Assembly: GCF_014639155.1 (NCBI RefSeq)
Contig: NZ_BMFT01000002.1
Location: forward strand, 620,001 to 684,000
Origin: Paenibacillus segetis
GTDB lineage: Bacteria; Bacillota; Bacilli; Paenibacillales; Paenibacillaceae
Length of the DNA: 64,000 nt
Reading direction: 5' to 3'
Shown here piece by piece: positions 1 to 7,985 of this stretch; positions within the stretch are counted from its first letter, which is position 1; every line of letters begins with the position of its first letter. The translations under genes were made by a program, and so were the position numbers. Below the pieces are notes generated by a model. The model saw only the letters and a list, made by a program, of their open reading frames with translations, ran no database searches and was not told the origin of the DNA.

Positions 1-61
1 CAATTAAACGTAGTCCTCTTAATCCTTTGTGTTCGTATATAGTAGTTTAGAGGAAATTAAT

Positions 62-790
62 ATGAATATTACAGCTATTATTCAAGCGCGCATGGGGTCA
101 ACCCGTTTACCTGGAAAAGTAATGAAACAGCTTGTAGATCGTACTGTTTTGGGACATGTTATTACACGCTGTCAGGCTATACCCTCGATAAACAAAATTG
201 TAGTAGCAACTACGACTTTAGATGAAGACAAGGAAATATGTGATGAAGCTTTAAATTATGGTGTCTCTGTTTACCGGGGAAGTAAGGATGATGTGTTGAA
301 CCGATATTATGAAGCTGCAACAAGGGAACAATCAGATGTTGTTGTACGTATAACATCTGATTGCCCATTACTAGATCCAAAGGTATCTGAGAAAGTAATT
401 CTTCACTTTTTAATGAATGACTATGATTATGTTAGCAGCGGTCTGAGTCGTACTTTTCCTCGGGGTTTAGATACTGAGGTGTTTACCTTTGAAGCGTTGG
501 AACAAGCCCATGAGCAAGCAACCAAAGATTATGAATTCGAGCATGTTACTCCTTACATTTATCAAAATCCGGAGCAATTCAAGGTTCATGCTTTCTCGAA
601 TCATTTAGATCAGTCGAGGTATAGATTAACACTGGATACATATGAGGATTGGCAATTAATCTCAAAAATATATGATGCATTATACAACGGGGATATTTTT
701 TATTGGAAGAACATGCTTGAACTGCTTGAAAGAGAGCCTAAATTACCACAAATCAATGCAGAAGTAAGGCAGAAAGAGCTAGGTGAATAA
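62..790 (+). CDS. SpsF-like cytidylyltransferase family protein
   Basis: The 242-residue product opens with IIQARMGSTRLPGKV (about residues 6-20), the nucleotide-binding signature of the SpsF/acylneuraminate cytidylyltransferase family, followed by an acidic VRITSDCPLLDP stretch typical of the nucleotidyltransferase fold. Members transfer CMP to a nonulosonic acid or serve in spore-coat polysaccharide synthesis, acting in the cytosol. I chose ATG 62 because GAGGAAATTA lies just upstream; an upstream in-frame ATG at 29 has no ribosome site. It heads a same-strand run with a PseH-like acetyltransferase and a PseI-type synthase, so CMP activation of the sugar acid is the likely role. Substrate is inferred from context, not seen. 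Confidence 0.8.
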   Translation: MNITAIIQARMGSTRLPGKVMKQLVDRTVLGHVITRCQAIPSINKIVVATTTLDEDKEICDEALNYGVSVYRGSKDDVLNRYYEAATREQSDVVVRITSDCPLLDPKVSEKVILHFLMNDYDYVSSGLSRTFPRGLDTEVFTFEALEQAHEQATKDYEFEHVTPYIYQNPEQFKVHAFSNHLDQSRYRLTLDTYEDWQLISKIYDALYNGDIFYWKNMLELLEREPKLPQINAEVRQKELGE

Positions 791-846
791 CGGGTGGGGT
801 TTATTAGTTAGTTCTTATAATTGATCCGGTATAGGAGTAAAAAAAC

Positions 847-1431
847 ATGAAGTATATACATTTACAACAGCAATCTTATATCCAAGGTCCATATAGAGTT
901 ACTTCAATTCGTGAGCAGGATATGCTTGCTATTAAGCAGTGGCGTAATGAACAAATAGATGTACTTCGACAGAGTCAACTTCTAACGAATGAGGATCAGA
1001 TGCTGTACTTCTCTCATATAATTATGCCTTCCTTCACTGATCAAGCTACTCGTATTATGTTGTTCAGTTTTTTATTGAATGAAGAACTGATAGGATATGG
1101 GGGGCTGACCAATCTTGATTGGATTAACAAAAGAGCAGAAATCTCATATTTACTAAAGACGGAACGGAGCAGAGAAGCTAATACAGACCAATATACAGCG
1201 GATTTTTCTGCTTTTTTAAGTTTGATTCAGAAAATTGCTTTTGATGATTTGGAACTTAATCGGCTGTACACAGAAACATTTGATATACGGCCGTTACATA
1301 TACAAATATTGCAGAATAATGGATTCCTTCTAGAGGGCCGGATGAAAGAGCATGTGTTTATTCATGGTCGGTTTGTGGATTCTTTACTACATGGATGTAT
1401 AAAGGAGTATTATGAACATGTTGAAGGGTAA
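847..1431 (+). CDS. PseH-like GNAT acetyltransferase
   Basis: The 194-residue protein has a GNAT-like layout: an N-terminal beta strand with IREQDMLAIKQWRN, the core strand LIGYGGLTNLDW, and a C-terminal NRLYTETFDIRPLHIQILQNNGF region typical of acetyl-CoA-dependent sugar N-acetyltransferases. In the pseudaminic acid pathway PseH acetylates the 4-amino group of the UDP-amino-sugar made by PseC, and a PseC-type gene lies at 6168. The 3' end overlaps the next gene by 20 bp, which suggests translational coupling. GNAT membership is good; assignment to PseH or to a legionaminate homologue rests on context. Confidence 0.7.
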   Translation: MKYIHLQQQSYIQGPYRVTSIREQDMLAIKQWRNEQIDVLRQSQLLTNEDQMLYFSHIIMPSFTDQATRIMLFSFLLNEELIGYGGLTNLDWINKRAEISYLLKTERSREANTDQYTADFSAFLSLIQKIAFDDLELNRLYTETFDIRPLHIQILQNNGFLLEGRMKEHVFIHGRFVDSLLHGCIKEYYEHVEG

Positions 1432-3319
1432 ACGAGTTTTTGTAAGCGGGGGAGCAGGGGTAATAGGCCTTGAGCTAGTAAGTAAACTTACTGATGCGGG
1501 AGCTACTATTTTTGTAGGAGACTTGAAGCCAAGACCTAACCATTGGCCTATCTCTATTCGTTATCGGCAAGGTGACTTGAATGAAATTACGAAAGAAGAG
1601 CTTCTGGAATTTGATCCGGAATATTTTTTTCACCTAGCAGCCACGTTTGAGAGATCGGAAGAAAGCTACGAGTTCTGGGGAGAAAATGAGCGTCACAACG
1701 TAAGTTTAAGTCACCATTTGATGGACTGTCTCAGGGATTGCGGTTCCCTAGAGCGGGTGGTATTCGCATCAAGTTATCTTATTTATAACCCAGAACTATA
1801 TCAATTTGATCAACCGGCAGCTTCTGCGACAAGTTTATCGGAGCTAGCTCCAATTTATCCGCGTAATCTATGTGGTACCGCGAAGTTGATGCATGAAATT
1901 GAGCTTCGTTTTTTGGAGCAACTTTCAACCGGACACTATACTACGGCATCTGCTCGAATATACAGAGTATACGGTAAAAATTCGAGAGATATCATTTCTC
2001 GATGGATCCAAGCTTTACTCAACGATGAAACGATACAAGTGTACCGCAAAGAAGGTATGTTCGATTATATTTATGCGAACGATGTGGCAGAGGGATTGTT
2101 AAGGTTGGCTATTAGCGAAGCTAGTGGTGTGGTTAACCTGGGAAATGGACATGCTCGCAAAGTGGAAGAAGTATTAAACTTATTGAGAACGCACTTTCCG
2201 AATTTAAAAATGGTTGAGGGTAACAGTGATATTCCATACGAAGCTTCTCAGGCGGACATGACCCGTTTTGAGTCATTAACAGGCTGGAGACCAACAAGGC
2301 AGATTGAAGATACGATTCCTGAATTAATTACCCATTATAGAAATGTCGAGGGAACTCTATTACAACCGGCTGAAACTGGATCGGTACTGATAACAAGTGT
2401 GTCCAAAAAGGTTCCCCTATTAAAATGTGTAATGAAAGGCATACAAAAACTCGGAAAATCATTTCCAGTTGTAGGTGGGGATAGTAACCCTAATGCTATT
2501 GGGCGTTATTTCACCGATTCGTTCTGGCTGATGCCACGTCTTGATCAGATGAACTTTGAGCAATTGTTGGCTACTTGTAAGGAACAAAATATTAAGTACA
2601 TTATTCCCACAAGAGATGGTGAACTTAGATTTTTCGCTAATTATAAACAAGAACTGCAGCGCAAAGGTATCTTCATCATGATCTCTGATCCAGAAGCAAT
2701 TGAGGTTTGTCTGGATAAACTTAAATTTTATCGCCGCGGGCTAGAGCTTGGATTTGCAGTTATTCCTACCGAAGAACAGCTTGATAATTTAAAATCATCT
2801 TCTTTTGTGGTTAAAGAGCGATATGGGGCGGGTTCAGAGTCGATTGGTTTGAACCTACAGTTTGCTGAGGCGTTGAATCATGCTCAGACATTGGAGCAAC
2901 CGATCTTTCAGCCTTATATTACGGGAATAGAAGTAAGTATTGATGTTTATGTTCAAAAGAGTGGCGAATGTAAGGCAGTTGTGGCCCGCAAGCGGGAGCT
3001 TGTAGTGAACGGAGAATCACAAATAACTACAACATTCCGTGATGAGGTGTTGGAGCAGCAATGTGCCGAGTTTGCGGAGAAATTAGGATTATACGGGCAT
3101 GCGGTTTTTCAAGTTATGATTGATCAGGATGGCGGGCATCACTTTATTGAATGTAATTCTCGTTTTGGTGGTGCTTCCAGGTTAAGTGTTGAGGCTGGTT
3201 TGGATAGTTTCTATTGGTTTTTGCTTGAGGCGGAGGGCAACGATTTGAATCAATACCCATTCATTAGGCCAGCCAAGGAGAAGCGTTTGGTACGATATAC
3301 TGAGGATCTTATCCAATGA
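1412..3319 (+). CDS. Fused NAD-dependent epimerase (SDR) and ATP-grasp protein
   Basis: The 635-residue product joins two enzymes. Residues about 5-310 are an extended SDR with the nucleotide loop SGGAGVIGLELV and a distal FDYIYANDVAEGL motif. Residues about 322-630 resemble carbamoyl-phosphate-synthase-type ATP-grasp ligases, with a pre-ATP-grasp lobe, VVKERYGAGSESIG and the metal/ATP motif IECNSRFGG. The fusion suggests that one polypeptide modifies a sugar and ligates a carboxylate (perhaps an amino acid) to it, though the substrate is unknown. The SDR catalytic YxxxK appears as C154-G-T-A-K158, so the usual Tyr is a Cys. ATG 1412 lies 4 nt from AAAGGAG; ATG 1418 at 10 nt is an alternative. 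The start overlaps the GNAT gene and the stop overlaps the HAD gene by 4 bp. Confidence 0.75.
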   Translation: MNMLKGKRVFVSGGAGVIGLELVSKLTDAGATIFVGDLKPRPNHWPISIRYRQGDLNEITKEELLEFDPEYFFHLAATFERSEESYEFWGENERHNVSLSHHLMDCLRDCGSLERVVFASSYLIYNPELYQFDQPAASATSLSELAPIYPRNLCGTAKLMHEIELRFLEQLSTGHYTTASARIYRVYGKNSRDIISRWIQALLNDETIQVYRKEGMFDYIYANDVAEGLLRLAISEASGVVNLGNGHARKVEEVLNLLRTHFPNLKMVEGNSDIPYEASQADMTRFESLTGWRPTRQIEDTIPELITHYRNVEGTLLQPAETGSVLITSVSKKVPLLKCVMKGIQKLGKSFPVVGGDSNPNAIGRYFTDSFWLMPRLDQMNFEQLLATCKEQNIKYIIPTRDGELRFFANYKQELQRKGIFIMISDPEAIEVCLDKLKFYRRGLELGFAVIPTEEQLDNLKSSSFVVKERYGAGSESIGLNLQFAEALNHAQTLEQPIFQPYITGIEVSIDVYVQKSGECKAVVARKRELVVNGESQITTTFRDEVLEQQCAEFAEKLGLYGHAVFQVMIDQDGGHHFIECNSRFGGASRLSVEAGLDSFYWFLLEAEGNDLNQYPFIRPAKEKRLVRYTEDLIQ

Positions 3320-3999
3320 AAGTGATAGTGTTTGATCTCGATGATACACTTTATGATGAAATAACATATGTGCATAGTGGCTTTCGGGCAGTGGCGATGT
3401 TTTTGTTACAGGAATTTTGCATTAACCCAGATGAGAGCATGAGGATAATGCTTAGCGAATTAGAAACTAGTGGTCGGGGCAAAGTCTTCGACCGTTTGCT
3501 TGCCCACAATGGGATATATTCAAAGGCAAATGTTGGGGGATGTCTCCGTGTATACCGCAGGCATGATCCACAGATTCAACTCTATGAAGACGCCATTAAG
3601 TGCATAGAACAATTACAGGAGATGGGAACTTCATTGTATATCGTTACTGACGGGAACAAATGGGTTCAATATCGGAAATTGAAGGCACTTGGCCTATATG
3701 ATCATCCAGGTATCCAGAAGTGTTACATCTCGCGTAGATTTGGGACTAAGAACGAAAAGCCTTCACCGTATTGCTTTATGCAAATTTGCGCTAAGGAAAG
3801 GGTTGAACCAACCAGTGTTGTTTACATTGGAGATAATCCAAATAAGGATTTTGTAGGTATAAAACCCTTAGGGTTTAAAACCGTTAGATTACTTAGAGGT
3901 GGATTCGCTGATATTCAAAAACCGATAAATTATGAAGCTGATATAAAAATAGATACTTTGGATGAATTAGTAGAAAAGGTAATAATAGGTGCTGATTAA
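3316..3999 (+). CDS. HAD-superfamily hydrolase (sugar-phosphatase-like)
   Basis: The 227-residue protein has all HAD motifs: FDLDDT near the N-terminus (nucleophile D7, acid D9), YIVTDGN as motif II, a Lys in the middle region, and YIGDNPNKDF as motif IV. The helical cap between motifs I and II fits the HAD-IA phosphatase group. ATG overlaps the preceding TGA (ATGA), so it is translationally coupled to the SDR/ATP-grasp gene. A phosphatase next to a NeuB/PseI-type synthase could remove phosphate from a sugar or nonulosonate intermediate; this is inference from neighbours. Confidence 0.8.
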   Translation: MKVIVFDLDDTLYDEITYVHSGFRAVAMFLLQEFCINPDESMRIMLSELETSGRGKVFDRLLAHNGIYSKANVGGCLRVYRRHDPQIQLYEDAIKCIEQLQEMGTSLYIVTDGNKWVQYRKLKALGLYDHPGIQKCYISRRFGTKNEKPSPYCFMQICAKERVEPTSVVYIGDNPNKDFVGIKPLGFKTVRLLRGGFADIQKPINYEADIKIDTLDELVEKVIIGAD

Positions 4000-4043
4000 T
4001 AATCAATGATTTGGGATGTCTTGTTGGGAGAGGGAGATTTGTG

Positions 4044-5090
4044 ATGGATTTTCAAATTGGGGAGCGCTGGATCGGCAAGAATCACAAGCCGTTTGTCATC
4101 GCTGAAATGTCAGGTAACCATAATCAATCGTTGGATCGAGCGTTAGCTATTGTAGATGCTGCAGCTAGCGCAGGGGCTGATGCGTTGAAGTTGCAGACGT
4201 ACACAGCAGAAACGATGACTTTAGATATTCATGAAGGAGACTTTTTCATAGAAGACCCGGGTAGTCTCTGGAAGGGGAATTCCTTATACCGACTATATCA
4301 AGAGGCATATACACCATGGGAGTGGCATGGGCCCATCTTCAAAAGATGTAACGAGCTGGGAATGTTAGCATTCAGCACTCCTTTTGACGAAACAGCTGTA
4401 GATTTTCTTGAGTCACTGAATGTACCTGCTTATAAAATTGCATCCTTTGAGAACACGGACATCCAATTGGTTCGAAAAGTAGCTTCTACGGGGAAGCCAT
4501 TAATAATTTCAACAGGGATGGCTTCCATTGCTGAATTGGATGAGACAGTTCGAGCAGCAAGAGAAGCAGGCGCTGAACATATTGTACTCCTTAAGTGTAC
4601 AAGTTCCTATCCGACACCTCCAGATAACACGAATATCACAACTATTCCTCATATGGAACAATTGTTTCAATGCCAGGTTGGAATTTCCGACCATACAATG
4701 GGCGTAGGTGTATCTGTAGCGAGCGTGGCTTTGGGAGCTACCGTTATTGAAAAACATTTTACGCTTCGGCGTGCTGATGGCGGGGTAGACTCGACCTTTT
4801 CACTGGAGCCTGAAGAGATGGCCTCTTTAGTAACCGAATCGGAGCGAGCGTGGCAGTCATTGGGTACGATCACTTATGGTGCTACGGAACGAGAGAAAGA
4901 GTCTATGAAACATCGGCGTTCACTGTACATTTCTAAAAATATGAAACAAGGAGATATTTTTACTAGGGATAATATAAAGGCTATTCGACCCGGTATGGGA
5001 CTACCAACAAAGTATTTGGATCACTTGCTTGGAAGAAAGATTAGTAAGGATGCTACTAAAGGTACGGCTATTACTTGGGATTTGATTTAA
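4044..5090 (+). CDS. pseI: Pseudaminic acid synthase-type NeuB family enzyme
   Basis: The 348-residue protein matches the NeuB/PseI family: N-terminal IGKNHKPFVIAEMSGNHNQS, AGADALKLQTYTAETMT, LGMLAFSTPFDETAVDFLE, YKIASFENTD, LLKCTSSYPTP, GISDHTMGVGVSVASVALGA and VIEKHFTLRRADGGVDSTFS form the TIM barrel. A C-terminal SAF (antifreeze-like) domain covers about residues 285-345. The enzyme condenses phosphoenolpyruvate with a six-carbon N-acylated sugar to make a nine-carbon nonulosonic acid. ATG 4044 follows GAGAGGGAGATTTGTG; an in-frame ATG at 4011 lacks a ribosome site. The IAEMSGNHN form is more like PseI than sialic acid synthase, though a legionaminic or related product cannot be excluded. 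Confidence 0.85.
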   Translation: MDFQIGERWIGKNHKPFVIAEMSGNHNQSLDRALAIVDAAASAGADALKLQTYTAETMTLDIHEGDFFIEDPGSLWKGNSLYRLYQEAYTPWEWHGPIFKRCNELGMLAFSTPFDETAVDFLESLNVPAYKIASFENTDIQLVRKVASTGKPLIISTGMASIAELDETVRAAREAGAEHIVLLKCTSSYPTPPDNTNITTIPHMEQLFQCQVGISDHTMGVGVSVASVALGATVIEKHFTLRRADGGVDSTFSLEPEEMASLVTESERAWQSLGTITYGATEREKESMKHRRSLYISKNMKQGDIFTRDNIKAIRPGMGLPTKYLDHLLGRKISKDATKGTAITWDLI

Positions 5091-5192
5091 GGTTTAAAGA
5101 TAAAAGTTTGTGAGAGATGACCTGAATTTGGAAAATGGGGTTAAACAGAACTCCTTCGTCAGAAGAAGCTGATATTTTAGGAGGTTAATTGA

Positions 5193-6140
5193 ATGAACAT
5201 CCTACTCACCGGAGGAGCCGGCTTTATCGGCCGCTGGGTCGCCAAGAGATTACTGGACGAAGGTCATCAGTTATGGATACTGGATGACTTGTCCAACGGA
5301 CGCGAAGCCAATATAGAAGAATTTAAAACTCACCCCGATTTGCAGCAATTTATTAAGGGGACAATTTTGGACGAAGCCTTAATGACTAGTCTATTCGATG
5401 AACATAAGTTTGAAATTTGCTACCATCTCGGTGCATCGATCAATGTACAAGATTCAATTGATGATCCGAAGACAACATTCGACAACGATACGGTTGGTAC
5501 ATTTATTGTACTGGAGCAATGCCGCAAGCATAATACGAAGGTCGTATTTATGAGCACGTGCATGGTTTATGACCGTTGCAACGATGAGGGTGGTATTACA
5601 GAGTTACATCCGACAAAACCTGCTTCACCATATGCTGGTGCAAAGGTAGCGGCAGAGAATATGGTACTCTCTTATTACTATGCATATAATTTACCGACAG
5701 TAGTTATTCGTCCGTTTAATACGTACGGCCCCTTTCAAAAGACAGGTGGCGAAGGTGGGGTTGTAGCCATTTTCATTAAAAATCACTTAAGTGGTAAAGA
5801 CCTAAATATATATGGAGAAGGGACTCAGACTCGTGACCTCCTCTACGTTGAAGACTGTGCTAGATTTGTGGTTTCCGCTGGTTTTTCGGATACAGTCAAC
5901 GGCGAGATTGTGAATGCGGGGCTTGGTAGAGATATCTCCATCAATGAATTAGCACTTCAAATTACCGGAGATTCCTTACGAATCAAGCATGTAGAACATA
6001 TCCATCCTCAGAGCGAAATACAAAAGCTGCTATGCAACTCTACCAAAGCTAAGCGCCTACTACATTGGGAACCAGAAGTTACTTTGGAAGAAGGAATAGC
6101 ACGTACGACCGAGTGGATTAAGTCCGGCGGTCTCGACTAA
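5193..6140 (+). CDS. NAD-dependent sugar epimerase/dehydratase (extended SDR)
   Basis: The 315-residue protein is an extended SDR: TGGAGFIGRWVAKRLL binds NAD, STCMVYD supplies the active-site Ser/Thr region, PYAGAKVAAE holds the catalytic Tyr and Lys, and TRDLLYVEDCARF is the conserved distal motif. Unlike the SDR half of the gene at 1412, its catalytic residues are intact. It probably epimerises or dehydrates a nucleotide-activated hexose for the locus. It does not look like PseB, whose N-terminus reads differently. AGGAGG (5179-5184) lies 8 nt before the ATG and could be masked by an upstream AACTCCT (see findings). The next gene follows after 27 bp. Confidence 0.85.
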   Translation: MNILLTGGAGFIGRWVAKRLLDEGHQLWILDDLSNGREANIEEFKTHPDLQQFIKGTILDEALMTSLFDEHKFEICYHLGASINVQDSIDDPKTTFDNDTVGTFIVLEQCRKHNTKVVFMSTCMVYDRCNDEGGITELHPTKPASPYAGAKVAAENMVLSYYYAYNLPTVVIRPFNTYGPFQKTGGEGGVVAIFIKNHLSGKDLNIYGEGTQTRDLLYVEDCARFVVSAGFSDTVNGEIVNAGLGRDISINELALQITGDSLRIKHVEHIHPQSEIQKLLCNSTKAKRLLHWEPEVTLEEGIARTTEWIKSGGLD

Positions 6141-6167
6141 TCGTTAATGACTAAGGAGGAGACCGTG

Positions 6168-7364
6168 ATGAAAGATTCATCTGATCCATCATCGTCCAAG
6201 CCAATTCGCTCAACACTACTGCCTTATGGGCAGCAGTGGCTTGACGAGCAGGACATTGAAGCGGTGGTAAAAGTACTTAGGGGTGACTTTATAACCCAAG
6301 GACCAGCAATTGAAGCATTTGAAACTAAGGTTGCAGACTATGTAGGGGTTAAGTATGCAGTAGCTTTTACCAATGGAACTGCCGCACTACATGCTGCTTG
6401 CTTTGCCGCTGGAATTGGTGAAGGGGACGAAGTAATTACAACCCCACTTACTTTTTTGGCTAGCAGTAATTGTGTACTTTACCAAGGTGGAACGCCAGTA
6501 TTTGTAGATATTGACATGGATACATATAATGTCGCTCCAGCAGAAATTGAATCGAAAATTACTGAGCGGACAAAAGCCATTATAGCAGTAGACTTTACTG
6601 GGCAGCCAGTTGAGATCGATCGAATCTCCATGATTGCTCATGACCATAACCTCGTACTAATTCAGGACGCCGCTCATTCATTAGGAGCTAGTTATGCGGG
6701 GCGCAGAGTTGGAGCTTGGGCTGACATGACGATGTTTAGCTTCCATCCGGTTAAGCATGTAACCACTGGGGAAGGTGGTATAATTACAACCGATAACGAA
6801 GAATACTATCGTAAACTAGTATTGTTCCGAAGTCATGGAATGACCAAAGATCCAGAAAAATTAATTAAGAATGATGGTCCTTGGTATTATGAGATGCAGG
6901 AATTGGGCTATAACTATCGGATGACAGATATGCAAGCAGCGCTGGGCGTGAGCCAGATGGACAAATTGGACTCTTTTGTGGCAAGAAGACGAGAAATAGC
7001 AGCGATTTATAATGAAAAGCTGGGGATGCTGCCGGGAATTGTTATTCCAGGACAACATCCTGATGCAGAGTCTAGTTGGCATCTCTATGTAATACGATTT
7101 CTGCCAGATTATTTTCACGGGAACCGCCGTGATTGGTTCGAAGCGCTTCGTACCGAAGGAATAGGAGTTCATGTCCATTATATTCCTGTATATCTGCAGC
7201 CTTATTATCAGAAAATGGGCTACGCTCAGGGATTATGTCCTAATGCGGAAAAATACTATTCATCTGCAATAACGTTGCCTCTATTCCCAAAAATGACAGA
7301 TTCCGATGTTTCAGACGTTATTAAAGCGGTTAATAAAATACATGCACATTTCTGTCTAAACTAA
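6168..7364 (+). CDS. pseC: PseC-type UDP-amino-sugar aminotransferase (DegT family)
   Basis: The roughly 398-residue product is a DegT/DnrJ/EryC1 PLP-dependent aminotransferase: FITQGPAIEAFE near the N-terminus, NGTAALHAACFAAGI, PLTFLASSNCVLYQGGTPVFVDID, VLIQDAAHSLGA, and FSFHPVKHVTTGEGG with the PLP lysine at about residue 196. The FHPVKH.TTGEGG form is typical of PseC, which aminates the 4-keto sugar made by PseB. ATG 6168 is 8 nt after AAGGAGG (6153-6159); GTG 6165 is possible, and ATG 6147 would place the ribosome site inside the gene. It closes the sugar cluster and is followed by the cold-shock promoter. Confidence 0.85.
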   Translation: MKDSSDPSSSKPIRSTLLPYGQQWLDEQDIEAVVKVLRGDFITQGPAIEAFETKVADYVGVKYAVAFTNGTAALHAACFAAGIGEGDEVITTPLTFLASSNCVLYQGGTPVFVDIDMDTYNVAPAEIESKITERTKAIIAVDFTGQPVEIDRISMIAHDHNLVLIQDAAHSLGASYAGRRVGAWADMTMFSFHPVKHVTTGEGGIITTDNEEYYRKLVLFRSHGMTKDPEKLIKNDGPWYYEMQELGYNYRMTDMQAALGVSQMDKLDSFVARRREIAAIYNEKLGMLPGIVIPGQHPDAESSWHLYVIRFLPDYFHGNRRDWFEALRTEGIGVHVHYIPVYLQPYYQKMGYAQGLCPNAEKYYSSAITLPLFPKMTDSDVSDVIKAVNKIHAHFCLN

Positions 7365-7424
7365 GCGCTCACTACTTCGACAAAGATTTACAATTTATTT
7401 ACAGTAAAACCTAATCATTTCCAA

Positions 7425-7454
7425 TTGACAGCTACGAAGTTTGGGTGGTATATT
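7425..7454 (+). promoter_or_regulatory. Sigma-A type promoter of the cold-shock gene
   Basis: TTGACA at 7425-7430 and TATATT at 7449-7454 are separated by 18 bp. The start point would fall near 7461, leaving an untranslated leader of about 50 nt before the cold-shock gene. Confidence 0.7.
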
Positions 7455-7509
7455 CAGAAATGTGAGCTAGATTCACACTCTTATTTGATAACGAAGGGAA
7501 TGTTAGTGC

Positions 7510-7707
7510 ATGCAAGGTAAAGTTAAATGGTTCAACGCAGAAAAAGGTTACGGGTTCATCGAAACTGAAGAGGGCGGAGACGTATTCGTACACTTCTCAG
7601 CTATCCAAACAGACGGATTCAAATCCTTGGACGAAGGACAAGCGGTTGAGTTCGAAATCGTTGAAGGCGCTCGTGGACCACAAGCAGCTAACGTAATCAA
7701 GTTATAA
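7510..7707 (+). CDS. Cold-shock domain protein (CspA/CspB family)
   Basis: The 65-residue protein is a complete cold-shock domain: [16 protein letters not shown] holds RNP1 (KGYGFIE) and VFVHFSAI is RNP2. These proteins bind single-stranded nucleic acid and act as RNA chaperones. It has its own promoter and a strong terminator, so it appears monocistronic. The only ribosome-site candidate is AAGGG about 11 nt upstream, rather far away. Its last codon (TTA), stop and the following 98 bp are duplicated exactly downstream of the gene at 7986. Confidence 0.97.
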   Translation: MQGKVKWFNAEKGYGFIETEEGGDVFVHFSAIQTDGFKSLDEGQAVEFEIVEGARGPQAANVIKL

Positions 7708-7805
7708 TCATCCGGCACAGCCGACCTACATATAAACGGTACGATGGTTAACAATTGAAGATTCGCTAGCATTAGACCCTGGGGGAACCTAGGGTCTTTA
7801 TTTTT
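7702..7805 (+). repeat. 104-bp direct repeat, copy 1 (end of csp gene plus terminator)
   Basis: The copy runs from TTATAATCATCCGG to the terminator T-run and is identical at every base to 8907-9010. It begins with the last sense codon and stop of the cold-shock gene. Unit spacing is 1205 bp. The bases flanking each copy differ, so the borders are sharp. Confidence 0.97.
7777..7805 (+). terminator. Rho-independent terminator of the cold-shock gene
   Basis: AGACCCT and AGGGTCT form a 7-bp stem around a G-rich loop, followed by TTATTTTT. The same hairpin recurs at about 8982-9010. Confidence 0.85.
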
Positions 7806-7876
7806 GGAATAACTACTTTGTTGATAAGAAATTCTCTGAGCTACATAAACGATTTGAAGAGCTAGGAAAAAAATAA
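7805..7876 (+). pseudogene. 3'-terminal remnant of an unidentified gene
   Basis: Immediately after repeat copy 1 a frame reads WNNYFVDKKFSELHKRFEEL, then GKK and TAA at 7874-7876. The lysine/glutamate-rich amphipathic pattern looks like the real C-terminus of a protein, but there is no start codon or ribosome site and upstream codons belong to the repeat. It is probably the tail of a gene cut off when the insert joined the terminator. The parent family is not recognised. Confidence 0.45.
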
Positions 7877-7985
7877 CCTTCTGTAAAGGATCAGCCGATA
7901 TAATTATATGAATACTCTTGGAGTATGGATAGAACAATGGACTGAGTGGAATAGGTAGAAATACAGTTTACGATCAGGAGGAAAT

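Noticed and set aside
1..61. Short leader at the window start.
   Set aside because: Only 61 bp; apart from the ribosome site of the first gene nothing can be supported.
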